Of a stretch of 25,301 nucleotides of DNA, positions 1 to 9,800 are shown in pieces (position 1 is the stretch's first letter; each line of letters opens with the position of its first letter). This stretch comes from Spirogloea muscicola. Taxonomy: Eukaryota > Streptophyta > Zygnematophyceae > Spirogloeales > Spirogloeaceae. The position numbers were made by a program, and so were the translations under genes. Under the pieces are notes generated by a model, which had not been told where the DNA came from, made no database searches, and worked only from the letters and a program-made list of their open reading frames with translations. The stretch is from NCBI GenBank assembly GCA_009602725.1, contig WELB01000001.1, positions 1,202,539 to 1,227,839 of the forward strand, in the 5' to 3' direction.

Positions 1-124
<124 letters not shown>

Positions 125-179
125 CCGAGGCGCCGGGCTGCTGCCCGGCGGCGGCAGCGGCGGGGGCGGCGGCGCTGCG

Positions 180-2091
180 ATGAGCACGTCGAGCCCGCAG
201 AAGGTGAGCGGCGGCGCTGGGGAGGGTGCCACTGCCGAGACGGCTGCGGCAACGGCAGCGGCAGCTGCGGCGCCTTCCGCGGCCAGAACCTCCGTGGAGT
301 CCAGACGCAGGCCCCGGAGTCTCCTGCGGGAGGCCAGTGGCATCAGATGGGACCTTCACGCTGCGCTGCACCGTTCGGCGCAGCCCGGAGAGAGCGGCGA
401 GGGCACCCCTCTTGCGCGGCGCTAGCTGCGGCCCGCACGACAGCGATCAGGCTGCTGCCAGTGCGCAGCATGCGGATGTCCATAGCAGCAGCAGCGCATC
501 ACCTTGCATTTGGCTTTCGTTTGCTTGCGGTTCTGATTTGGGTTTGTGCCGGTCGCTGTGTTGCTCCGTGCTGCAGGCGCTGAGCAGGATCGCAGCCAAC
601 CGCCTGCAGAAGGAGCTCGTGGAGTGGCAGGTCAACCCCCCAGCCGGCTTCCAGCACAGGGTGACCGACAACCTCCAGAGGTGAGGCCGATCCGAGGAGT
701 GGGCTCTGCGGACCTCTGCTCCATATGCCATGTGGAGCCCATGTCTCAGCCATTTCAGAGCACATCAAGCGCACGCCATTAGAGAATCTTGTTTGCGCTT
801 GTCAGCATGCAGCCGACATAGCCCCTCTTATTGCGCTCTTCATTGCGGCTCATGCAATACCTAGGCTACGTGCATGTGCTCTTTGAGACAGTTCAGGTCA
901 CTTGTTCTTGTAAACTCCGGTTGGGGCTGTTGAGTTCCTGTTTCCATCTAGCTGACTTTGTAATAACCTGAAACTCATCGCTGTGGATGTGCTCTGCTAG
1001 ATGGATCATTGACGTTGTTGGAGCGCCCGGCACCTTGTATAGCAATGAGCAGTTCCACTTGCAGGTGGACTTTCCAGAGCACTACCCCATGGAGGCTCCT
1101 CAGGTGCTCATCTGAAGCTCAACTTGAATTTTGGATCTTGAACCTTCTTCCTTTCTGTTACCTTAGCCCCCCTGTGCATAGGTCTTCGCTTATGTAGCTC
1201 AATTATGCGCACTAGCTATTGCCTTGACCAGTGAATTGGCTCGATTTGGCAACCCTGTCATCAGGCACCCTGCGTGCCTTTTCTCTCCTTCAATCAGAAT
1301 CTGAGCTGTCATCTTCGTCAGCAGTGCTCATTGTGCTTCTGTATGACAATCTTTTGTTGCACGTGCTGCAAGCTTGGGATGCAGATTGCATTGCAGTCCA
1401 GTCACAATCACAAAGAAGTCACATCTTGTGCAGGTCATCTTTGTTCAGAATCCACCACTTCATCCTCACATCTACAGCAATGGTCACATCTGCCTGGGTA
1501 TGTGACTTTGTCAGATGCTATGGCCATTTTCCCACTACACAACTGGTGGCTGCTCAGTTGCTGCAGCTTGCTGATGCGCGATTCCGTCATGTCCACCTTG
1601 TGCAGTCCACCACATGGCTTCTTGCACACAGGCTGAGCTTGTAGATGGAAAGATACCTGCCTTGGCAAGTGCATAGTATGCATACATATATGACAATGCT
1701 TGCATGTTGGCCTCTGAGCAGACATATTGTATGATTCATGGTCACCAGCCATGACAGTGAGCTCAATCTGCATCAGCATCTTGTCAATGCTGTCCAGTGC
1801 CACCGTCAAGGTCAGAGCCTCTTGCCTGGGCATTTGCCAAAGACTGCAGAATGTGTGGCATGTAGATGCGCGTACAACAGGGCGTGTGCTTGGGCCGCAT
1901 CAGGCATGTCTTCTTTTCCCACCCAGCATGGTCCAGATTGTTTGTCTTTAAATGCATCATTGACACATCCATGTCTCCGCACTCTGGTCCTACAGATGCG
2001 ACCGCCAGATAATGACCGATATGTGAAAAATTGCCGGCATGGGCGATCACCGAAGGAGACTCGATGGTGGTTCCATGATGACACTGTTTGA
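180..2091 (+). CDS. UBE2W: UBE2W-type ubiquitin-conjugating enzyme E2 (plant UBC15-18 class), six exons
   Basis: This E2 accepts ubiquitin from E1 on a cysteine and passes it to substrates; animal UBE2W is known to modify protein N-termini. Exons are 180-203, 577-680, 1001-1103, 1434-1497, 1722-1810 and 1996-2091. They total 480 nt, or 159 residues, all joined at GT-AG sites with phase kept. The first exon gives only eight residues (MSTSSPQK); plant homologues likewise begin with a short polar leader. The UBC fold covers the rest: NRLQKE in helix 1, HYPMEAPQ, then HPHIYSNGHICL with catalytic Cys97, SWSPAM, and the C-terminal KETRWWFHDD that marks this class. The usual HPN tripeptide is HPH (87-89), as is typical of the class. 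Length matches the family. The short first exon is the least certain part. No signal peptide is visible, so a cytosolic or nuclear protein is expected. Confidence 0.93.
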
Positions 2092-3434
2092 TAATGGCTC
2101 GCTCCTGAGGTTCAATGCTGCAGGAGCAACTATACACCTGCCAGAGCACTTGCTAACACTAATCACTTGGTAGATTTTGTTTGAGACTCATTTAGCTCCC
2201 AAAAGGGCAGGAGCTGTACCTGCCTGCAAAAGCAACCCTATTACTTACGTGCTGTGGTACGTCAATCGCTGGCTAGCACTTGGGTCTTGGTGTAGTGCAA
2301 TGTGCGCATTGACGTGCTTAGATTACGAGGACCTGGCAGGCACATGGTTGATCAGGGATCCCATGACTGACCTGTGCATATGTAGAGATGGCTGGGAGGG
2401 CTCTTAAGCCGCAAGGCCTGGGCATGGTCAAGGGTTCCATCAGGGGCTGGCCAAAAAGGGGGTTATGTGTAGTGCATCAGGCCGCTTGGAGCCCGCAGGC
2501 AGCAAGGTTGTTCCTGCATGCGCGGGCCATGGAGTCATGAGCATGAGAAGACGTGGGTTCTGCTCTTACAGTCCTCTTGAAGTAAGATGGTGCTGGTAAG
2601 CAAAGACGTCTGAGTTGTCAGGATATGATGCTTTTCCTGGGCCTAGATGTGGAGCGTTTCTTGGGGTTCTTGCCTCAGGTTGCAGAGAGTCAAGGAGTGG
2701 CTCCACAGCGGGGCCAGAGGTGGTGAGTGCCAATCCAAGTGACTCCATCAGGTGTGGAAAAAGAAGCACTGACAGTGGTGCTCCTCCAGCTCTTGCAAAC
2801 AGTGGGCCATGGACGGGCAGCACGAGAGGAACACACCGGGCGCGATTGGAGAGGGTAAGATGCGGGTGTGGGCTGGCCTTTCACAGCTACTTGGGCTCTA
2901 CTGAGCGGCCATCCTTGCTTGTCTCCCTGCGTTCTATCCGCTTCCCGTTTCTTGTACACACTTGTCATTCGTTTGTGGGCTGGCCCTTGCGTAGCCCTCG
3001 CCCCCCTTGGAACGTAGCTGCTTGTTTCCTAGCCTGGTGGCTCCGTCATGAACACCTGTATGCATCTGGCTGGCCTCTTACAGCCGCTCTTGGAATACCA
3101 GCAGCCGCATTGATTTCATTTCTGTTCCCGGCCTGGAGAGGACGAACGTTGCATGACAGCCCCTTTCCGAGATTGCCAGTCCCAGACAATGTAGTACGGC
3201 GTGGGATGTGCGCATCGCAGCACGGCCTCCGACCTGCTGCTCCGGCTGATCGCTGAGCGCCCTCGGCATGCACCTGGCTGGCTTTCAAAGCCGGTCTGAT
3301 GATATCAGCAGCAGCATCCTGATCTGATCGCTGGGAAGCAGGTCCTGATCAGGCCGGCCGTAGGGCCCTTGCTGAGCCAAGGCCAGCTCCTCGGACACGC
3401 CGCAACCCAGCAAGGCCCGCGCGACGCGGCGGCC

Positions 3435-3465
<31 letters not shown>

Positions 3466-3466
3466 A
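2092..3466. other. 1.4 kb without a confident gene; possible unrecognised coding fragments
   Basis: This holds the 3' UTR of the E2 gene and the 5' region of the next gene. A 213-codon open frame runs on the plus strand at 2615-3256, but I recognise no family in it and its composition is not clearly coding. Short stretches in other plus-strand frames look protein-like: 2624-2722 (LDVERFLGFLPQ), about 2753-2857 (EKEALTVVLLQLLQ) and 3221-3298 (ASDLLLRLIAERP, ending in TGA). They cannot be joined by introns of believable length; one gap would need a 29-nt intron. The stretch could be a decayed gene, a gene with unusual splicing, or chance. Confidence 0.4.
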
Positions 3467-3488
3467 ATGGCGGCGGCGGCGGCGGCGG
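3428..3488. repeat. (CGG/GCG)n trinucleotide repeat across the start codon
   Basis: A nearly perfect GC-only triplet run lies in the 5' UTR and first codons of the NifS-like gene, interrupted only by the CAATGG of the start. On the coding side it gives the short alanine run after Met1. Such a run may vary in length between strains and is prone to assembly error. Confidence 0.9.
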
Positions 3489-5955
3489 AGGCGCGGCCCG
3501 TGTACCTGGACTACAACGCCACAACGCCTATCGGTGAGCTCCGAGCGCGCCATGGCGATGGAGCCATGGCCGAGGAAGCGGCGGCCCAGCGGTGCGTGAC
3601 GGCCGGCTCGGCTCGGCCCTCGCCCGCTGGCGGCGCGCAGACCCGGAGGTCGCGCAGGCCATGCTGCCGTTCCTACACGGCGGCTTCGGGAACCCGTCCA
3701 GCGGGCACGCGTACGGGCGCGAGGCTCGCGCCGCCGTGAGCCGCGCCCGGGCCTCCGTGGCAGCCCTCGTCGGCTGCGACGCCGACGAGGTGACGGCCCT
3801 CGCAGCTTCGCCCTCGCAGCCTACGCGCCGTCTCCTGCATGTCAGGCCACTGGCCAGGGTCCACCATGCAGGGGCCGAGAAGCCAGGCCCCAGGATATGG
3901 GATCAGCTCAGGGATCAGGGGCTGCAGGGGCACAGCTGACCTCTGAGCTGTCTTGAACCCCGGACTCCAGTCCCAGGCTCTGAACGCTGGTCTCCGAGCT
4001 TGGGACCTGCGAGCGCTGTTCACCCACCTGGACGTAGCGCAGTGTCGTCAATCAGTCAGTCGCTCAGCTGACGCGTTAAGCACTCTGCGTGTGGAGTACG
4101 GTCGTAAGACCGAAATTGAGTACGTCTTGCAGTCGTCCGTGTTGCCCTCCTGTCTCGCTCATATAGCCCATCTGCTGCAGGTCTTCTTCACGTCCGGCGG
4201 CACCGAGTCCAACAACTGGGCGCTCGCAGGGGCCGCCCGGGCCCACCGGGGCCCTCGCGCCCACCTCGTCGTGTCGGCCGTTGAGCACCCCGCCGTGGCG
4301 GAGGTGGCGGCCCACCTCGCGCGCGACGAGGGCTGCGCTGTCTCCGTCGTCCCTGTCGACAGGCAAGGCCTCGTGGACGCCGGCGCCGTCTTGTCCGCCG
4401 TCTCTGAGAAGACCGTCCTCGTGTCTATCAGTGAGCCCGTGCATCCCCTGCTCTGGCCAGGGCCTCGTCGCAGCAGTGACAGCAACACTGTGGCTCTGCC
4501 GACGGGCCTACTTCTGGAAGTTTGATTCATCGGCTGCCTGTGTCTCTCGTTGCAGTCCATGCAAACAACGAGGTGGGCTCTGTACAGCCTATACGAGCTA
4601 TTGCTGAGGCGGTGAGACCCAGAGGCGTTTTGGTCCACACAGACGCCAGCCAGTCCCTGGGCAAGGTCCCGATTGACTGGGCTGAGCTCGGCGTGGACCT
4701 ACTATCAATAGCCGGCCACAAGGTGCCCTGCCGTGATGTCCTTTGTCGTACATGTATTCACTTGTTGATCCAAGGCTGACTTTAAATCTTCTGTGTGCGT
4801 TGTGTACGTCAAGAGTGATCACTCTTAGCTACTGCTACTACGGTGCTTAGCTTACACGACGTTTTTGTTCATTGCTTTAAATGGACCTGGAGTGAACTTG
4901 CAGAGGCTAAGAAGCTTAACCTGGGGATTTGAGGAGTCATTGCTTGCTACAATGAGGTCAGAGCAGCAATTGTAATCACTTGGGCCGTAGATGTGCAGTG
5001 ATGGTTTGGTGGAAGTCCATTAAGCCAGCCTGACATGCAAGGTGACGAGGTGCCGTCGCAGATCTATGCTCCCAAGGGCGTTGGAGCCCTGATCGTTCGC
5101 AAAGGCGTCAAGATCCACAATCTCTTGCATGGTGCCGGGCACGAATGTGGTATGCGTGCCGGCACTGAGAGCGTCCTCCTTATTGTTGGCCTCGGCAAGG
5201 TGAGCCCTGCTCGGCAATTGAAGGGCTCTGAGCCTCTCGTTTACTGCGGCGCCAAGGACAGTTGAGGAGCTAGCTATTGACTCACAATGTGCCTATTTAT
5301 CATGATTATACGGTGGGCTGCAGTCACTCAGAAATTATTTTTGTTGGCCAATGATGCATTGTTTATATGATGCTATTGTTGGTGGTCTGTACAGGCTTGT
5401 GAGCTTGCAATAAAGTACATGGAGAGAGATCTTGCACACATGCAGAATATGAAGGAAAGGCTACTGAAGGGCTTGCTGCACGAGCTTGTGCCCAAACAAG
5501 TTGCAATGTGCATCAACAGTCCGCAGGAGCCTTCCCTATGTTTGCCGAACACATTGAGGTGGGTGAGCTCAGCAACTCTTGCAGCTATGCTCGCCAATCG
5601 GATGCTTCAACTTGCTCTAGCAATTTTTCTCCTCAAGAGAGTTACCCAAGGAGCAACCTGACAGCAAGCTAGCATGCTACTGAATCAACCGGCGAATTTT
5701 ATCTTGCCTTGCAGCATCTCATTCGCAAATATTGACCAAGGAAAGCTTCTTGATCAAGTCCTTCCAGAGGTGGCGTGCAGCGCTGGATCTGCCTGCCATT
5801 CTGGCCATTACAGCATCTCCCCTGTATTGGTCGCAATGAATGTACCTCAACATCTAGCTCAATGCACGCTCCGACTTTCTACTGGTCGATATACAACCGA
5901 AGACGAAGTAGATTTGGCAATTACCACCATTGCTCGAGCTGTTCTGAGCTTGTAG
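3467..5955 (+). CDS. NifS/selenocysteine-lyase-like PLP enzyme (cysteine desulfurase family), seven exons
   Basis: A class-V aminotransferase-fold enzyme that takes sulfur from cysteine, or selenium from selenocysteine, leaving alanine. Exons are 3467-3533, 3641-3789, 4181-4430, 4556-4722, 5062-5199, 5395-5558 and 5715-5955: 1176 nt, 391 aa, all GT-AG with phase kept. In order: [10 protein letters not shown] near the N-terminus, [11 protein letters not shown], the PLP loop [10 protein letters not shown] (74-84), VEHPAV with the ring-stacking His108, HANNEVG, HTDASQ, the PLP lysine in GHK (Lys211), [14 protein letters not shown], and [10 protein letters not shown] with catalytic Cys339. The segment after the cysteine ([20 protein letters not shown]) looks more like animal selenocysteine lyase than IscS. 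The residue after His108 is Pro, neither the Lys of IscS nor the Asp of human SCLY, so the natural substrate is open. Beyond an alanine run there is no clear targeting peptide, so I infer a cytosolic protein. Confidence 0.92.
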
Positions 5956-6813
5956 CCACTTCAGGTGATTTATTCTGGTTGCATAATCATATTTGCACTG
6001 CAAATACCGGCTGTCAGCTGACGCCCTCTAGAGCAGAACGATGTGAGAGCATCCACTGCCTGAATCCGAATGGAAAATGTTAAGCTTGAGCTTGGGGTAG
6101 CTAACATTGGAAATTCACAAGGGTTGCCTCTTCTGCTTTCTGCTAATGAGAGCAACTGAATGTTGAGCTTCTCGCTGGAGGCCTCTGGTAAATTTATGTA
6201 GAAGCATGAAGTGGACACCATCATATGCACTCGGCTGCCTTCAACAGGCTTTATTCAATGTCAGAAGCTACTCATCGTACATTCACAGTGGGCATTGGTG
6301 ACAAGCCGCAGTAGCCAACTTTCCGGGCCAACTATAGTAGAAGTGCTTGGCCAGTCACTGTGTGTTGGCCACAGTTCTATGTACATCGGCTCCTCCGGGT
6401 GTCAAGCTCTGTAAAGATACTTCCGACATTCTAGATGTCTCCTGTTGCTACACGTGTGGTACAGGTTGCATGCTTTTGCTTTGGGCTGAATGTTGGGTTG
6501 ACAAGAAGATGCATGCGAACATGCAGTGAAGGCTGGAGCAAACTTACTGTCATTTGCCCTTTCCCTCAAATACTTAACATTCCAGTGACGACGGGGGTGT
6601 CAAGATCATGCTCGTTAAGCACAGCAAAATCAACAGCAATGACAATGATACCTACAGTACCCGTTGGAAATACAGATGATAGAAATGGTGCAATTGCAAG
6701 GACTGCCAAATTCGTTAGACATACAACTTTCTGGTCAAGGTTGCGGCCGAATCAATATCACGAGTAAACTCGCGAACAATAGTACGCAAAGCTTCCCTAC
6801 TGGCCTACTAGTC
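5956..6813. other. Convergent intergenic region (3' UTRs) with unexplained minus-strand open frames
   Basis: The NifS-like gene and the P5A ATPase gene point towards each other here, so this should hold both 3' UTRs. On the minus strand, just beyond the ATPase stop, two protein-like stretches lie in different frames. One, about 6715-6798, contains ALRTIVREFTRDIDS and ends in TAA. The next, about 6566-6729, is hydrophobic (LTNLAVLAIAPFLSS, GIIVIAVDFAVL) and ends in TGA. Neither has a convincing start codon or family match. The 110-codon plus-strand frame at 6435-6767 shows no family either. Confidence 0.5.
6410..6414 (+). terminator. Possible TGTAA polyadenylation signal for the NifS-like gene
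   Basis: TGTAA is the common poly(A) signal in chlorophyte genes. This copy lies about 455 nt after the stop codon, farther than usual, so the assignment is weak. Confidence 0.25.
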
Positions 6814-9800
6814 TTACTGCTCCTTCTTCTGCGGGAGTGACTGAGAAGGAGCTTCTGTCAACCTTGAGATGTTTTGTGTGCAGTGTCTCCTCGACTTAAC
6901 TCTGACTGGGAACAAGGCCCGCAGCATATGCTCCCAAGCATAGCAGGCAGCAAACATGAGGGCAGCCATGAGGAGAAGGTGCCGCCCAAATGGTTGAGGC
7001 AACTCCACTAACTCGAGCTTCTGGTTGAGCGGGCGTATGGTATCAGAAGTCAATACTGTGAAGAAAATTCCGGCAACGGTGAGCGCGTAGAAGAATGGCC
7101 TGTTCTCGGTGATGCTCTGGTTGAATGGATGGCCGATGTAATTGACCGCAAATGTTGCAACCTGCAAAACGCACGCACTCAGGATGCTGTCGAAGCTCAT
7201 CTCGTCTTAGCAATGCTGATTCAGCAAGCCCCGATCTATCTTTCTCACCATTGTGGCTGATCAACTTGCTTAAGGCTGCTTCTGCCTAACAGAAGTTGAT
7301 TGGTCTCAACAGAGACAGAAAAGCGCCCACCTGGATCATCATATTTGCCATGTAGGAGACGGTGTTGACCAGGTTCGGGTGAAAGGTCGACTCGGGCTCA
7401 ATGCATTCTTGAGGCATGTACGCCTTTGCCCAGCTGACTGCTGTGCCGAGAAAGGTCAGGTGTACGGCAAACTGGCCGAGGAGGCTCAGGATGACGTACA
7501 AGGAGAACACCTGCGGCTGCGGCCTGGTTGCAGACAGCCGCTCGAGCGGCTTGGCCTGGGAGATGAAGAGGAAGAAGGAGGTCGTGAATATGCCGCCGAT
7601 CGTCGCTTGGGAGTCGCCCAGCTTGACGCCGTCGAGGTGCATCACCGACAGCACATACGCTGTCGCGAGGCAGTTGAGACCCAGAATCTTGAACATCTGG
7701 AGAGTCGTCACGAGCGTGGACCGGCCCTGCCGCAGCACATCCACAGTGGGCCTGACGGATGCATGCTTGGCTGTGAAGGGGGCCGCCATTGAGGCGTCAC
7801 CCAGCTGCACCAGGGGAGCGCTTCGCCCATCACCTGCCTCCTGCGCCTCTTTCATCATCTGCTTTAGCTTTGCCTGCCTGCAGCAGGCAAGCATACAGCA
7901 CCGTCAGCCCATCTGCGCAGCTGCCTGTCTGACTGCGATACATTGTCAGCAGCAAGATGTACTCCACCCAGAAACATGAAATGATACATCGTGTTCGAAT
8001 GGCAAGTAGCTCTGAGGACAGTGGCAAGCAACGCTTCACCTTTCCTCAAGGCGCTTCCGTTGTAGCTCAAGAGGCGTCAAGAATTTCCCTCGATCTGAAG
8101 AGTTGTCACCTCCTGTATTACTTGATTGCGCAGCTCTCTTGCCCTTGCTTGCCGAGTTAAGATGGCTCCCATTTGCTGTTGGAGGAGCTGATGCAAACCC
8201 TGGGGTTGAAGGGCTCCCCACTGCCCTAGCCTTGCGGGTACTGGTAGACGTGCCACCTACAGGGGACAATGTCCATGGTGCTTTAGACCACCGTCACAGT
8301 ACTTATCTTTTGCCATGTAGCAGCTCACCTTTGACATACAACTGTGTGACCACAGGAGTTATTTCTGTCATCTTATGCTAAATACTAAATCACAAATTAC
8401 AGAGCAAGAGTCGGCTGCAAATGTGATGGTGGTGAGTAAACAGCACCACTGGCTTGCAGCCTATAATCAATGTGTGCAGCCGGCGCAAGGTGCATATAGG
8501 TACACATAGCAATACTCCCTACTTACCTAATGCATCTGAACTCATAGGCTGCTGAACGGCCCCTGTCCGATGCTCATCACTTGCACCGGTTGACCCTTTG
8601 GAGGCACTTGCAGGCCGTGTTGGTAACACATTGAGCAAGGCCACGCCAACATGCGCCTGGTAGTCTTTATCAGATTGTTAGAAACCTACTTTTTGTCGAC
8701 CCGTTCAACCACACCAATAGCGCAAGTTGCAAAGGATAGAAATGAGAAGAACGAGCCATCCATGAAGGCATTCTTGAACAGGGACATTTGTAGTGAAGAC
8801 CTTCATGATATTGATTTCGCTTTCAAAAGTGGGACCACAGTTGCAGCTGCCAATACTGATCCCGACTAGTCACACTAATGTGCAAGTAATAATATTTGGT
8901 TGTTGCACGTCCTGCACCTGCTTCAGTGCTCCAACATCATTCGTGCCATCGCCACACATAAGCGTGTATTTGCCTGCAGTCTTCAATGTGGTCAGGATGA
9001 GTTCCTTCTGATCGGGCGCCACCCTTGCAAAGACCTGCAATGATGCACAATGTCAGCAAAGTGGAAGCCAGCAATGCCTGGTATCAAGCACCAAAGAAGA
9101 ACTCCAGTAAGTGCATGCAGCCTGTATCTGCAAGACAATCTGCTATACGGCACTGATTTTGACGGCAACTCTGCTATACGGCACTGATTTTGACTATCAA
9201 ATTAGGAGTGGCTGTGTGAAACCTGGACAAAAGGGATGACAGCATCAAGAGAATCTGTACGCTGGAGCATGGCAAGGCCATCTCCAGCTAAGCATAGGTC
9301 ATACTCCAAAGCCAGACTTTCCACCTCCTCTACCCTGAGTCACACATTCACATAAAACATTGTCAGACACCTGGAATTGGAGCTTAGCCCCTCAAGGAAG
9401 CCTGAATTGATCCTGGGCCCGCCACCTCAGTAAGGATCAGAGGACTCCACAGAGCATCACTGCGCAACTTGTTTAGTGCTGCTGTCTGTAAGCAATGTGG
9501 AGGTTCAAGCAAGAGAATCTGCAGCAAACTGGCAGGTAACTGCCGCTGGTAAGGTATTAAACCAATTATCATCGTTGGGCGACTACTCCAGTACAATCGA
9601 ACAAGCTGTGCCAAAGTATGATACTCTGCTGGCGTTCTAGGGACCTTATTGCTTAAGCATGATACTGACCTGTATTGTCTGCTTATGCTTTCATCGGTGG
9701 AGAGCCAAACAAACTCCGTTGGCAGAAGCAAAGAGTCCTCCTTATTGGTTCGAGACAAGGATGGCGTCAAGATGAGCACAACTCGGTAGGTAACATGTAC

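Noticed and set aside
2723-2752. A 29-nt intron joining coding-like pieces at 2.6-2.85 kb
   Set aside because: The donor and acceptor motifs are good, but 29 nt is far below spliceosomal limits in this type of genome.
3285-3599. Alanine-, arginine- and proline-run ORFs on both strands around 3.3-3.6 kb
   Set aside because: They are products of the CGG triplet repeat, open in every frame, and overlap the supported first exon.
7379-7979. Plus-strand ORFs of 137 and 187 codons across the P5A ATPase exon
   Set aside because: They are antisense shadows of the conserved membrane-domain exon 7877-7331 and show no family motif.
9730-9790. A 54-nt intron inside P5A exon 9851-9670 (GT after QVH, AG before EDSLLL)
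   Set aside because: The uninterrupted reading gives [13 protein letters not shown], which fits the family (a VLIL-type strand follows the helix there). All other introns of this gene are over 150 nt, so I kept one exon.
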